From NCBI GenBank assembly GCA_034435635.1, contig DAOTWY010000031.1:1-58816 (forward strand): a DNA stretch of 58,816 bases, in the 5' to 3' direction. The position numbers were made by a program, and so were the translations under genes. Below the pieces are notes generated by a model. The model was not told where the DNA came from. It saw nothing but the letters and a program-made list of their open reading frames with translations, and did no database searches. Source of the DNA: DAOTWY01 sp003696565 (lineage in GTDB: Bacteria > Chloroflexota > Anaerolineae > Aggregatilineales > Phototrophicaceae). This document shows positions 26,515 to 34,634 of this stretch, piece after piece. The stretch's first letter is position 1; the number at the start of each line of letters is the position of its first letter.

Positions 26515-27645
26515 TCACAATCCAATAACATCAACTGCTTGCCGTGCAAGTTTTTCCAAGTTCGGTATATCATTCCCTATCAGTGTTACATGCCCCATTT
26601 TACGACCAGGACGCACCTGTTTTTTACCATATAAATGCACATGTGCTCCAGGGATTTCAAGTGCTGGTACTACAATATCTGCTGGGACATCTCCTTGTTT
26701 TGTACCAAGGATATTCACCATAACCGCCGCCGGTTTAACTAAGTCTGTTATCCCCAAGTGCCATCCCATCACAGCACGAATATGATTTTCAAACTGGGAT
26801 GTTATACAGGCTTCTATAGTGTAATGTCCAGAATTATGCGGACGTGGCGCAATCTCATTATAGACCACGTCACCGTTTTCCAATTCAAATAACTCCACAC
26901 CAAACACACCTACCCCATCAATTGCTTCAACAGCTTTTAGTGCAATATCAGCCGCCTTATCCGCCACAATAGATGAAACATGAGCAGGTGCCCGCACCAC
27001 ATGGCACACATGATTATGTTGTATCGTTTCTACCAATGGATACACTTGCGTCTCGCCATTACGTCCACGTACCACCATCACTGCCAATTCACGCACAAAT
27101 GGCACAAACGCCTCTATGAGTAACTTACGACCTTTCGCCGTTAATTTTTCCCATGCTGCCGGAATATCTTGAGGAGAATGAATTGTGACATTGCCATAGC
27201 CATCGTATCCATCTCGGCGCGCCTTAAGCAGCAGTGGATACCCAATTTCTGCCGCGGCAGTCACAACATCATCCGGTGTTTCTACCCCACAGAAACGTGG
27301 AACAGGAATACCAGCCTGTTGCATAGTAGTCTTTTGGATTAATTTATCCTGCACTTGCGCAAGGGTTTCCGCGGTAGGATAAACCGGCACACCTAATTCA
27401 ACCAGTTTTTGCAGTACAGACGCATCCACAAACTCATTTTCAAGCGTAATAACATCGCACAATTTGGCAAATTGCTCCAACGCATGACGATCTTGCCAAT
27501 CGCCTACAATGGTATGATGTGTTAATCGAGATGCTGGACTATCAGCAAAGCGTTCAAAGATTGCCGTTTCAACTCCTAATGATATCGCTGCCTGTATGGT
27601 CATCTGCGCAAGTTGACCACCACCTAAAATACCTAAGCGTCGCAT
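26515..27645 (-). CDS. purK: N5-carboxyaminoimidazole ribonucleotide synthase
   Basis: 376 residues. ATP-grasp enzyme that carboxylates AIR with ATP and bicarbonate to N5-CAIR for PurE. GILGGGQLAQMTIQAA at the N-terminus, VKARRDGYDGYGN-type ATP loop (LLKARRDGYDGYGNVTI), ELAVMVVRGRNGE, YNEIAPRPHNSGHYTIEAC and the late NILG motif are all present. It starts with ATG at 27645 and is divergent from the receiver-domain gene at 27758, with about 110 bases between that must hold both promoters. Confidence 0.97.
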   Translation of the reverse strand: MRRLGILGGGQLAQMTIQAAISLGVETAIFERFADSPASRLTHHTIVGDWQDRHALEQFAKLCDVITLENEFVDASVLQKLVELGVPVYPTAETLAQVQDKLIQKTTMQQAGIPVPRFCGVETPDDVVTAAAEIGYPLLLKARRDGYDGYGNVTIHSPQDIPAAWEKLTAKGRKLLIEAFVPFVRELAVMVVRGRNGETQVYPLVETIQHNHVCHVVRAPAHVSSIVADKAADIALKAVEAIDGVGVFGVELFELENGDVVYNEIAPRPHNSGHYTIEACITSQFENHIRAVMGWHLGITDLVKPAAVMVNILGTKQGDVPADIVVPALEIPGAHVHLYGKKQVRPGRKMGHVTLIGNDIPNLEKLARQAVDVIGL

Positions 27646-27757
27646 GTTTGTCCCTATCTGTTATTGGCTCATGCTATTGGGCAATCTTAACCCTAACTAC
27701 ATGATTCCGTGATACATTAAAATAGGTGTTTTATGATGCAAAATCAGGAAAATAAAA

Positions 27758-28147
27758 ATGAGAAAACAAATTCTTGTTTTAAGCAAAGATCAGCAGGCAC
27801 AGGCATCTATTCAAGAGATTTTTAGCCAAACTAATGTTGAAGTAATGGCTTTAGACAGTTTTAAAGCCCTTGCTAATGTTCTTAAACAACAAACAATCCC
27901 AGATATTATGTTGATTGATCTCACCATGGATTTTGCCCGTTGCTTAGAGTTGGTCCAATTTCTACGTAAAAAACCCAACTATGCTCAAATGCCCATCATG
28001 GTGATGACAGATATTCCCAGCCCTGAACAAATTAAAGCGATTATGGCAGCTGGTGCTAGTCGTTACATTTCTAAGGTGTTTCTTTATAATACATTGTTGG
28101 ATACAACAAGCGAATTATTGAATGTTCGTATCCGTCGCTTAACTTAA
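27758..28147 (+). CDS. Stand-alone response-regulator receiver protein, acidic pocket altered
   Basis: 129 residues, a single receiver (CheY-like) domain without an output domain. The phosphoacceptor Asp54 (LIDLTM), switch Thr84 (VMTDI) and Lys106 (YISKVF) are in place. The start reads ILVLSKDQ where receivers have VDDE, so the two magnesium-binding acidic residues are replaced by Ser9-Lys10. It may therefore not be phosphorylated in the normal way. Start ATG follows AGGAAAA. The stop codon interlocks with that of the converging prenyltransferase gene. No partner kinase is adjacent. Confidence 0.85.
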   Translation: MRKQILVLSKDQQAQASIQEIFSQTNVEVMALDSFKALANVLKQQTIPDIMLIDLTMDFARCLELVQFLRKKPNYAQMPIMVMTDIPSPEQIKAIMAAGASRYISKVFLYNTLLDTTSELLNVRIRRLT

Positions 28148-29064
28148 AGTGTCAGCAAGCCAACTTCCCAACTTAACCATAACAAAACAGTGAAGTTCAA
28201 CACCAATAAAACAGGGACTTGAAAGGCTTCTAAAAAACCAACCGGCTTGCCCCGCATATCGGTTTGCCAAACAAACAATGAGCAAGCGATGCCCCCCGCA
28301 AAAATAACTATCACCAACCAATGCGGGAAAATGCCAAGACGAATCGAATGCCAAATACACAATATTGTTATGCCAATTGATGCATACATAAAGGTGGTAG
28401 CTGTTGATTTACCAATTAAGATTGTAGTGTTTTTCAGTCCGGTTTTTCGATCATGATCATAATCTTGAATTTGATTATAAAATTGCCCATAAAGCGATGC
28501 TGTGGTCATTCCGGCAATTAAATACCAGGCTTGATTAGGGCTATGATCGTATAAAAAATAGCTGATAAGCACTTGTAAGCTACCACCACCTAATGCATGA
28601 GACAGTAAATCTACCCCTGGGCGTGCCTTAAAACGATAAGGATGTACAGAGTACAAATACGCCAGTATCAACCCAGACCCACCTAAAATAAACGTCCACA
28701 TGCCAGCTAGAGCATATAAGCCCAATGTCAAAGCTGCCAATGTATTAAATGCTATTCGGGCTGCGTGCTTGGTAATGAGTCCACTACTTATAGCATTTTG
28801 TTGGCGTTTATGCTTGTCTTGGGCATCATCATCAGAATCTTCAATATCATTAATAATAAAGGCACAGGACATACCTAAAATATTTGCCAAAACAATCAGT
28901 GCCAATCGCCAGTCAAGCTCAACATCATTCAGATAAACTGCCATCAACGCACCAAGTAAGGTTAACGGAAGCACAAATGGAACATGCTGCCGTAAGCGCA
29001 TTAGTTGAATAATTGCTTTAAGTCTCTGTGAAGTCACTTGGTAATGTGGTGTTTCAAAAGCCAT
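28144..29064 (-). CDS. UbiA-family prenyltransferase
   Basis: 306 residues from the ATG at 29064 (the frame opens three codons earlier with a TTG). About eight or nine transmembrane helices. The first Asp-rich motif, NDIEDSDDDAQD, binds the prenyl diphosphate through magnesium. A second, QDYDHDRKTGLKN, lies in the middle loop. UbiA enzymes prenylate quinone rings, chlorophyllides, lipids or, as lycopene elongases, carotenoids. No motif here decides among these. Nearness to a CrtYcd-type cyclase makes a carotenoid (C50) role possible, and a quinone or lipid role is equally open. The stop overlaps the converging receiver gene. Confidence 0.82.
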   Translation of the reverse strand: MAFETPHYQVTSQRLKAIIQLMRLRQHVPFVLPLTLLGALMAVYLNDVELDWRLALIVLANILGMSCAFIINDIEDSDDDAQDKHKRQQNAISSGLITKHAARIAFNTLAALTLGLYALAGMWTFILGGSGLILAYLYSVHPYRFKARPGVDLLSHALGGGSLQVLISYFLYDHSPNQAWYLIAGMTTASLYGQFYNQIQDYDHDRKTGLKNTTILIGKSTATTFMYASIGITILCIWHSIRLGIFPHWLVIVIFAGGIACSLFVWQTDMRGKPVGFLEAFQVPVLLVLNFTVLLWLSWEVGLLTL

Positions 29065-29128
29065 TGTACCCAACTTTGTTGTTGTACAAATATCAAACTG
29101 AGCCTGAACACAGCTCCTTATTTTAATC

Positions 29129-29165
29129 CAAAACCCTGATCATTTTTACAAAAACCAGGGTTTTG
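29129..29165 (-). terminator. Hairpin between phosphomannomutase and UbiA genes
   Basis: A perfect 10-bp inverted repeat (CAAAACCCTG at 29129-29138, complement at 29156-29165) encloses a 17-base loop that itself contains a short A5/T5 pairing. It lies just after the phosphomannomutase stop on the minus strand. The 3' arm ends GGGTTTTG, a short T-run, so it is a modest terminator. Confidence 0.55.
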
Positions 29166-29182
29166 AACAAGAAATACCCAGA

Positions 29183-30607
29183 TTATTGTGAACTAAATTT
29201 GTCAATTAGCTCATTAAACTTAGTCTGATCAATTTCTGGGTGCTGATCCATCAACGCTTTGAATTTTTTCATATTGGCAACTAAGTTTTGTGATGTATGT
29301 GCCTCAAAGCGTAATGTGATTGCGGGTTGTGTGTTACTGGCACGGATCAACCCCCAACCATCCTCAAAATTGGCGCGCGCCCCATCCACTGTAATGACTT
29401 CATAAGTCTTTGATAGTTCTTCGCTGATCTCATCAATAATTTGAAATTTGATGTTATCTGGCGCAGATAAGATGATTTCTGGCGTGGCAACCAACTTAGG
29501 AATTTCATCAAACAGTTGAGAGATCGTCTTATCTGTCCGAGAGATGATTTCCAACGTCTTAAGAGCCACAAGCGGTGCATCGTCAAAGCCATAATAATCA
29601 TCACCATAAAACAAATGTCCACTGACTTCCCCACCTAGTGGCGAGCCAATTTCATTCATTTTCTGCTTCATCAAACTATGACCAGATTTCCACATCACTG
29701 GCACACCACCATACTTCTTGATCTCATCCGGTAATGCCTGAGAAGATTTCACATCAAAGACAATAGGTGCGCCTGGATGCCGTGTTAACACATCACGCGC
29801 CAATAATGCCAATAAGCGATCCGCCGCAATATGATGCCCATGTTCATCAATAAATCCACAGCGGTCACTATCACCATCAAATGCTAATCCTAAATCCGCG
29901 TTAACTTCAACCACCTTCTTTTCAAGGTCTTTAGTCATCTCTGGGTCTTCTGGGTTTGGCAAGTGATTTGGATATGTCCCATCGCTTTCAAGATACAAGC
30001 CAACAACTTCACATCCCAAACGCTCTAAAACAGGCGGGATATATGTACCAGATAGCCCATTTCCAGCATCCAACACAACTTTTAATGGTTTTTCCAGCTT
30101 AACCAGGCTGGCAATGCGATCCATGTGTTTATGGATCATATCCGGATCGTGGTCAAGCGTGCCTGAACCTGTTTCAAACGTCTGATCCAGAATCAGCTTC
30201 AGCAAATCTTGAATCTGTTCCCCAGCTAATGCCAGTCGATTATAAGCCATTTTGATGCCATTATACCGTTGGTCTAAATGACTTCCGGTAATCATCACCC
30301 CGCCGCCTTTTTCACCATAACTGGCAGTTGCAAAATAAGTGGTTGGAGTCAAAACATCACCTATATCCGTCACATCCATACCAGTAGATAACAACCCTTC
30401 AATTAAAGCTGTTTTCAGCGGCACAGATGATGGACGGTTATCCGAACCGACAAACATACGATCTGTTCCAAACTGCTTAGGCATATATGTACCAAGAGCT
30501 TGCCCAACCCAACGGGCAACTTGGGGAGTTAGTTGGGCGTTTTCGTCATCAATTCGCCCACGAATATCGTATTTACGGAAAATCGAAGTATCGAGTTGAA
30601 CTGTCAT
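29183..30607 (-). CDS. manB: Phosphomannomutase/phosphoglucomutase
   Basis: 474 residues of the alpha-D-phosphohexomutase superfamily. It moves phosphate between C6 and C1 of mannose or glucose to feed sugar-nucleotide synthesis. The order is as expected: FRKYDIRG at the N-terminus, active-site phosphoserine Ser109 in MITGSHLDQRYNGIK, metal site FDGDSDRCGF, sugar-binding GGEVSGHLFY, and the phosphate-binding RASNTQPAITLRFEA near the end. The serine loop has HLD where most members have HNP. Its start overlaps the upstream unknown gene by 4 bases, making it the last gene of the long minus-strand run from 39578. Confidence 0.92.
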   Translation of the reverse strand: MTVQLDTSIFRKYDIRGRIDDENAQLTPQVARWVGQALGTYMPKQFGTDRMFVGSDNRPSSVPLKTALIEGLLSTGMDVTDIGDVLTPTTYFATASYGEKGGGVMITGSHLDQRYNGIKMAYNRLALAGEQIQDLLKLILDQTFETGSGTLDHDPDMIHKHMDRIASLVKLEKPLKVVLDAGNGLSGTYIPPVLERLGCEVVGLYLESDGTYPNHLPNPEDPEMTKDLEKKVVEVNADLGLAFDGDSDRCGFIDEHGHHIAADRLLALLARDVLTRHPGAPIVFDVKSSQALPDEIKKYGGVPVMWKSGHSLMKQKMNEIGSPLGGEVSGHLFYGDDYYGFDDAPLVALKTLEIISRTDKTISQLFDEIPKLVATPEIILSAPDNIKFQIIDEISEELSKTYEVITVDGARANFEDGWGLIRASNTQPAITLRFEAHTSQNLVANMKKFKALMDQHPEIDQTKFNELIDKFSSQ

Positions 30608-31185
30608 TTATACTCATCCTTATTGACCAATTTTGAAAATAATGGTGTTGCATTACGGAACAAATCCCGTAGTGCATCTAACAGGCTAGCACCCTGTCCT
30701 GCTGCTCGCATTTGGTTGTCGTTCGCCAACAAACGTGTTTGTACACGCATAGCAGGGGCTTCTGTTGGTTGATAAATTAACACCAGCATCCACCCTGTTT
30801 GCATCGTGGTTTGTATGGTCCAAATAAGCCGTTGCAATACATCAAGCGTCTCAACATCCAGCCATTCATGATCGTCATAATTTATGGGACGACGCAGCGC
30901 ATCCTCTGGTGAACCAAAAATAATATGGTTGCGCTCTACTTCTAGCCACAAATCACGAAGAGCAACAGCGAGTGTTTCACAATCTCGTACCGCCTCATTC
31001 ACGCGCCCCCAAGAAACAGCCCCCGCCCACATGATTTGCCCATTTTGTGGATAGGCTTCCAATTTTAGCACAGCATCCGGGCTGCGATGATTACAAATAT
31101 ACCCTAAGGTCATCTGCCAGGCGATAAATCCATATTCTGGTCGTTGCCAAGCAGGACGCTTATGTTGGGTTGTCGGTTTGTCCAT
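30604..31185 (-). CDS. Conserved protein of unknown function
   Basis: 193 residues from the ATG at 31185. An upstream start at 31218 would deepen the overlap with the preceding hydrolase gene and adds a stretch without clear support. The sequence is soluble, Trp-rich and without signal peptide or catalytic motif (WQRPEYGFIAWQMTLGYICNHRSPDAVLKLEAYPQ near the start; LLDALRDLFRNATPLFSKLV near the end). I do not recognise the family. It overlaps the hydrolase stop by 26 bases and the phosphomannomutase start by 4, so it belongs to the same transcript. Confidence 0.78.
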   Translation of the reverse strand: MDKPTTQHKRPAWQRPEYGFIAWQMTLGYICNHRSPDAVLKLEAYPQNGQIMWAGAVSWGRVNEAVRDCETLAVALRDLWLEVERNHIIFGSPEDALRRPINYDDHEWLDVETLDVLQRLIWTIQTTMQTGWMLVLIYQPTEAPAMRVQTRLLANDNQMRAAGQGASLLDALRDLFRNATPLFSKLVNKDEYK

Positions 31186-32320
31186 GATACATACACCAAG
31201 CCAAAAAACGATCCACATAATATTGTGTTAATTGATACCCTGTTCCAGGCAAAACCGCATCAAAGCCATGTCGCCCCCAGGGAACCCTCAACACCACACA
31301 AGGAGTATTTGTCTGCCGGAGTTTGTTAAGCATTAATTCTGCGTGAACATACGAAGCAAGGGAATCCGCCCCACCGTGCATCATCAACGTTGGTGGCAAA
31401 TCATCGCGAACAAACTCGATTGGACTGGCATCCGCATATGTTTCAGGAACTTCCCAACTCTGACCGCCTAACAAGCCACATACACGAAAATCCGGCTCAT
31501 ACCCCGTCAATCTTAAGTCAGTTGGTGCATAAGCTGTCACCACTGCTTGAACAGACGTATCAATAAATTCACCACAAGCACCGTATGCCGCACGCAAAGC
31601 TAGTTGCCCACCGGCAGAGCGTCCATACAAAGCAATTTTTGTCGTGTCCACTTGATATTCATCTGCATTTGCCTTAACCCAGCGGATTACCTCCCGTACA
31701 TCTTGCAAAGGTGCGTCCCAAGGTGCTGCATCAACTGAAAAAAAGCGATATTGTGCATCAAATACGACATATCCTTGGGCAGCAAGATGTAAATTATGTC
31801 GTTCAAAATGCTCGGTTTTATCGCCACGATACCAACCACCACCATGCAAGACAATAATCGCAGGGTAACAATCTCCTATCACAGGTGGCACTTGTGGCAT
31901 GAATATATCAAGCTTTAATGGACGTGTTGGGCGTTGAACATACACAACATCCCGCATGATGCGTACAGGATAATTTCGATAATATGCTGCACCCAGCGTA
32001 TTTTTTAATGACCAGCGGGTTTGTGTCATGCGTTTTTTGGCAACATCGGGTATATAACTTTCATAATCATCACCAAGTGCATCCGCCATCATCGCATCCA
32101 TGTTCTTCTGTGCCCAACGCAAACGTGTATATGGCACGAGTGACATGCCCAACCCAAGCCATCCCCATACTCTTCCACGTCCACGTAAAATTGCAACAAT
32201 ACCGAGTATACCAGCAAGCCAAGGCATCTCATTCAGTACAAGCTGCGTTTTCCAAGTGCGATACGCTACACGGGGTAGAACAATTAACACCCCCAAAATT
32301 GCAGAGATTACACCAATCAT
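31160..32320 (-). CDS. Membrane-anchored alpha/beta hydrolase (HSL/BD-FAE-like esterase)
   Basis: 386 residues from the ATG that shares one base with the Clp-like stop (TGATG). A GTG one codon earlier is the alternative. Two hydrophobic segments at the N-terminus (MIGVISAILGVLIVLP and WLAGILGIVAILRG) anchor it. The hydrolase domain has the oxyanion motif VLHGGGWYRGDK, nucleophile Ser in YGRSAGGQLAL, acid in MMHGGADSLASY and His in WGRHGFDAV, the pattern of carboxylesterases of the hormone-sensitive-lipase group. The substrate is unknown. Coupling to the Clp-like gene upstream and an unknown gene downstream suggests a shared operon role. Confidence 0.87.
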   Translation of the reverse strand: MIGVISAILGVLIVLPRVAYRTWKTQLVLNEMPWLAGILGIVAILRGRGRVWGWLGLGMSLVPYTRLRWAQKNMDAMMADALGDDYESYIPDVAKKRMTQTRWSLKNTLGAAYYRNYPVRIMRDVVYVQRPTRPLKLDIFMPQVPPVIGDCYPAIIVLHGGGWYRGDKTEHFERHNLHLAAQGYVVFDAQYRFFSVDAAPWDAPLQDVREVIRWVKANADEYQVDTTKIALYGRSAGGQLALRAAYGACGEFIDTSVQAVVTAYAPTDLRLTGYEPDFRVCGLLGGQSWEVPETYADASPIEFVRDDLPPTLMMHGGADSLASYVHAELMLNKLRQTNTPCVVLRVPWGRHGFDAVLPGTGYQLTQYYVDRFLAWCMYHGQTDNPT

Positions 32321-34569
32321 CACTTGTTGATCTTAACTTCTTTGCCATCAATCAATGCAGTGAATTTCAGACGGGAATTCTTGCCGCCAATGGCATCTAC
32401 CTGAACTTCAGTACCAGCAGGCGGGTTAGTTTTAAGCAAAAAGTCAGCTAGTGGCTCACGCAAGTTACGCCGAATAATGCGGCGTAACGGACGGGCTCCG
32501 TATTCTGGTTCGTCATTTTGATCTAACATCCATTGGATCGCTTTTTCGGTATAAGTCAACCGTAAACCCCGTTCTTCTGCCATGCGCGTTTCTTTCTTTA
32601 GCATCAGGCGTAAAATAGCAGCCAGGTTTTCATCGTCTAGCGCATTAAACATAATGATTTCATCCAGACGATTCAAAAATTCTGGACGGAACCAAGAGCG
32701 AACATCTTCCATCGCATCTTCACGGATTTCGTCTGTGATCACAGGTACAGCAAGATGTTGAGAACCCAGGTTGCTAGTCATAATAATTACCGTTTCACTA
32801 AATGATACCGTGTTCCCACGTCCATCTGTTAGGCGACCTTCTTCAATTACCTGAAGCAGAATATCCATAATACGCGGATGAGCTTTTTCCACTTCATCAA
32901 ACAGCACAATAATATATGGTTGCTGTTTAACACGCTCGGTTAACTGCCCCCCCGCCTCGCTATCCACATAACCACTGGGCGAACCTAATAAGCGATTCAA
33001 AGAACTTTCGTCCTTAAATTCAGACATATCTAGCGGCAGCATAGCATCTTCTGTTCCAAACATGAACTCTGCTAACACTTTCGCCAGTTCAGATTTACCA
33101 ACACCGGTTGGACCTAAAAACAAGAAAGCACCAATCGGTCGTTTGGGGTCTTTTAGCCCAACACGTGCTGTTTTAATTGCACGGCTAACAGACATTACTG
33201 CATCATCCTGCCCGATAATCCGCTCCTTAAGATGCTCAACCATCTTGGCATATCTCAGGCGTTCATCCTCACCCAATTTACTAACTGGCACACCAGTCAT
33301 TTGACTAGCAGCTAAAGTCACATCTTCCGCATCGAGTGTGTCATCACGAAACTCAGGGCGAAACGCTAAATGTTGCTGCTTGCTCATGTTAACCATCGCA
33401 GCAGTACGATGCAGCAATTGCTCTGCGCTAAGTGGTAATGGCGAAGATGTTAAATAACGTTTTGCCAATCGCGCAGTCACTTCAATTGCATCATCTTTAA
33501 TCTCTAAATCATAATCTGCCTGTAAATGTGGCTTAAGGATTTTGAGCATTTCGATTGTTTCATCAACCGATGGCTCTGGCACACGCACAACCTGGCTGTT
33601 TTCAACAATAGCACTGATTTTTGCCAACCGCTGGTTATATTCCACCTCTGTGGTAGATGCAATAATCACCGGATTATCATCTAAAAAGACTTTTTGCAGC
33701 ATCGGGGTAGATTTACTAAATTCTGCCTTAATGGGACCACCAAAAAAACGATGTATATGTGGGACAAACAAAATGCCACCACTCGCTTTGCTTAACCCAG
33801 CACGCATCGCCTTCTGGTCATTATCTAACAGCGCTGCTTCATCAATTTGCACTAAGTTACTTAACCCAATTGGACCTTTGCCTTCTGACATCAATAACGC
33901 CAAACTATAAGCTAAAGTGCGCTTCCCTACCCCATCTGGTCCAACTAGAATCACATGTCGTTTGATGGACTGTGAGATGATATTAATAATCTCACGCAAT
34001 AAGTCTTCGCGAAAATAGACCGCCTTAAGATCACCCGATTTCGCCGATGCAACAAAATCTTGTGTTGTACCGTCTGCTCGGCGGCGAATAATACTGTGAT
34101 CCATCATAATATCTTGTATTGCTTTTGGGGTAATGCCATGTTGGCGCAAAATCCCGCTGGTACTCATACTGCTTTCGCTTAACACAGTCATGATGTGATC
34201 CGTATCTACCCGAACCTCATCCATTGAGTTCGCCAAGCTAAGCGCATCATCAATTAAAATAATTGCCTGCCGAGAAAGCGGCTCTGCGCGATTGCCCTTA
34301 GCAACAAAGTCCAGATTGCCGTTTTGGTCACGTCGCGTTTCAATTGCCAAATGCACCTGACGATCTAATCGCTCCAAATCAACACCGCGATTCGTCTTAA
34401 AAATTTCCAACATTCGTGCCGCTGCCGTATTAGGGCGACGTAACAATGCCAATAAAATAATTTCCGGCATAATGGTATCTTTACGATATTGCTTTTTAAG
34501 CACCGCTGCATCATTTAACACAGCAATAAAGTCTTTAGAGAGCAGATCGGGGTTGAGGGTTGCCATCAT
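32320..34569 (-). CDS. Clp-type AAA+ ATPase (ClpA/ClpC-like) with degenerate first AAA module
   Basis: 749 residues. A Clp-N repeat domain covers about 1-150. The first AAA module keeps a Walker A (GPDGVGKR, 210-217), but where Walker B should read ILFIDELH it reads ILFVPHIH (266-273), and the arginine-finger segment is AIVENSQ. It is therefore unlikely to hydrolyse ATP. The second module is intact: GPTGVGKS at 486-493, VLFDEVEKAH with Asp558-Glu559, sensor MTSNLGSQ, arginine finger in FRPEFLNRLDE and sensor 2 in YGARPLRRI. The long ClpB middle domain is absent. I see no clear ClpP-docking loop. It presumably unfolds or remodels proteins. An in-frame second ATG follows the first. Confidence 0.88.
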   Translation of the reverse strand: MMATLNPDLLSKDFIAVLNDAAVLKKQYRKDTIMPEIILLALLRRPNTAAARMLEIFKTNRGVDLERLDRQVHLAIETRRDQNGNLDFVAKGNRAEPLSRQAIILIDDALSLANSMDEVRVDTDHIMTVLSESSMSTSGILRQHGITPKAIQDIMMDHSIIRRRADGTTQDFVASAKSGDLKAVYFREDLLREIINIISQSIKRHVILVGPDGVGKRTLAYSLALLMSEGKGPIGLSNLVQIDEAALLDNDQKAMRAGLSKASGGILFVPHIHRFFGGPIKAEFSKSTPMLQKVFLDDNPVIIASTTEVEYNQRLAKISAIVENSQVVRVPEPSVDETIEMLKILKPHLQADYDLEIKDDAIEVTARLAKRYLTSSPLPLSAEQLLHRTAAMVNMSKQQHLAFRPEFRDDTLDAEDVTLAASQMTGVPVSKLGEDERLRYAKMVEHLKERIIGQDDAVMSVSRAIKTARVGLKDPKRPIGAFLFLGPTGVGKSELAKVLAEFMFGTEDAMLPLDMSEFKDESSLNRLLGSPSGYVDSEAGGQLTERVKQQPYIIVLFDEVEKAHPRIMDILLQVIEEGRLTDGRGNTVSFSETVIIMTSNLGSQHLAVPVITDEIREDAMEDVRSWFRPEFLNRLDEIIMFNALDDENLAAILRLMLKKETRMAEERGLRLTYTEKAIQWMLDQNDEPEYGARPLRRIIRRNLREPLADFLLKTNPPAGTEVQVDAIGGKNSRLKFTALIDGKEVKINK

Positions 34570-34634
34570 TCTTATTCCACCAGTTTATTCATCACAATAT
34601 TTAAGTTAACCTGAAACGCCCTGAGCGACAAGCG

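Noticed and set aside
32320..34569. ClpB disaggregase
   Set aside because: The long coiled-coil middle domain is absent, the total length is about 110 residues short, and the first AAA module lacks Walker B acids.
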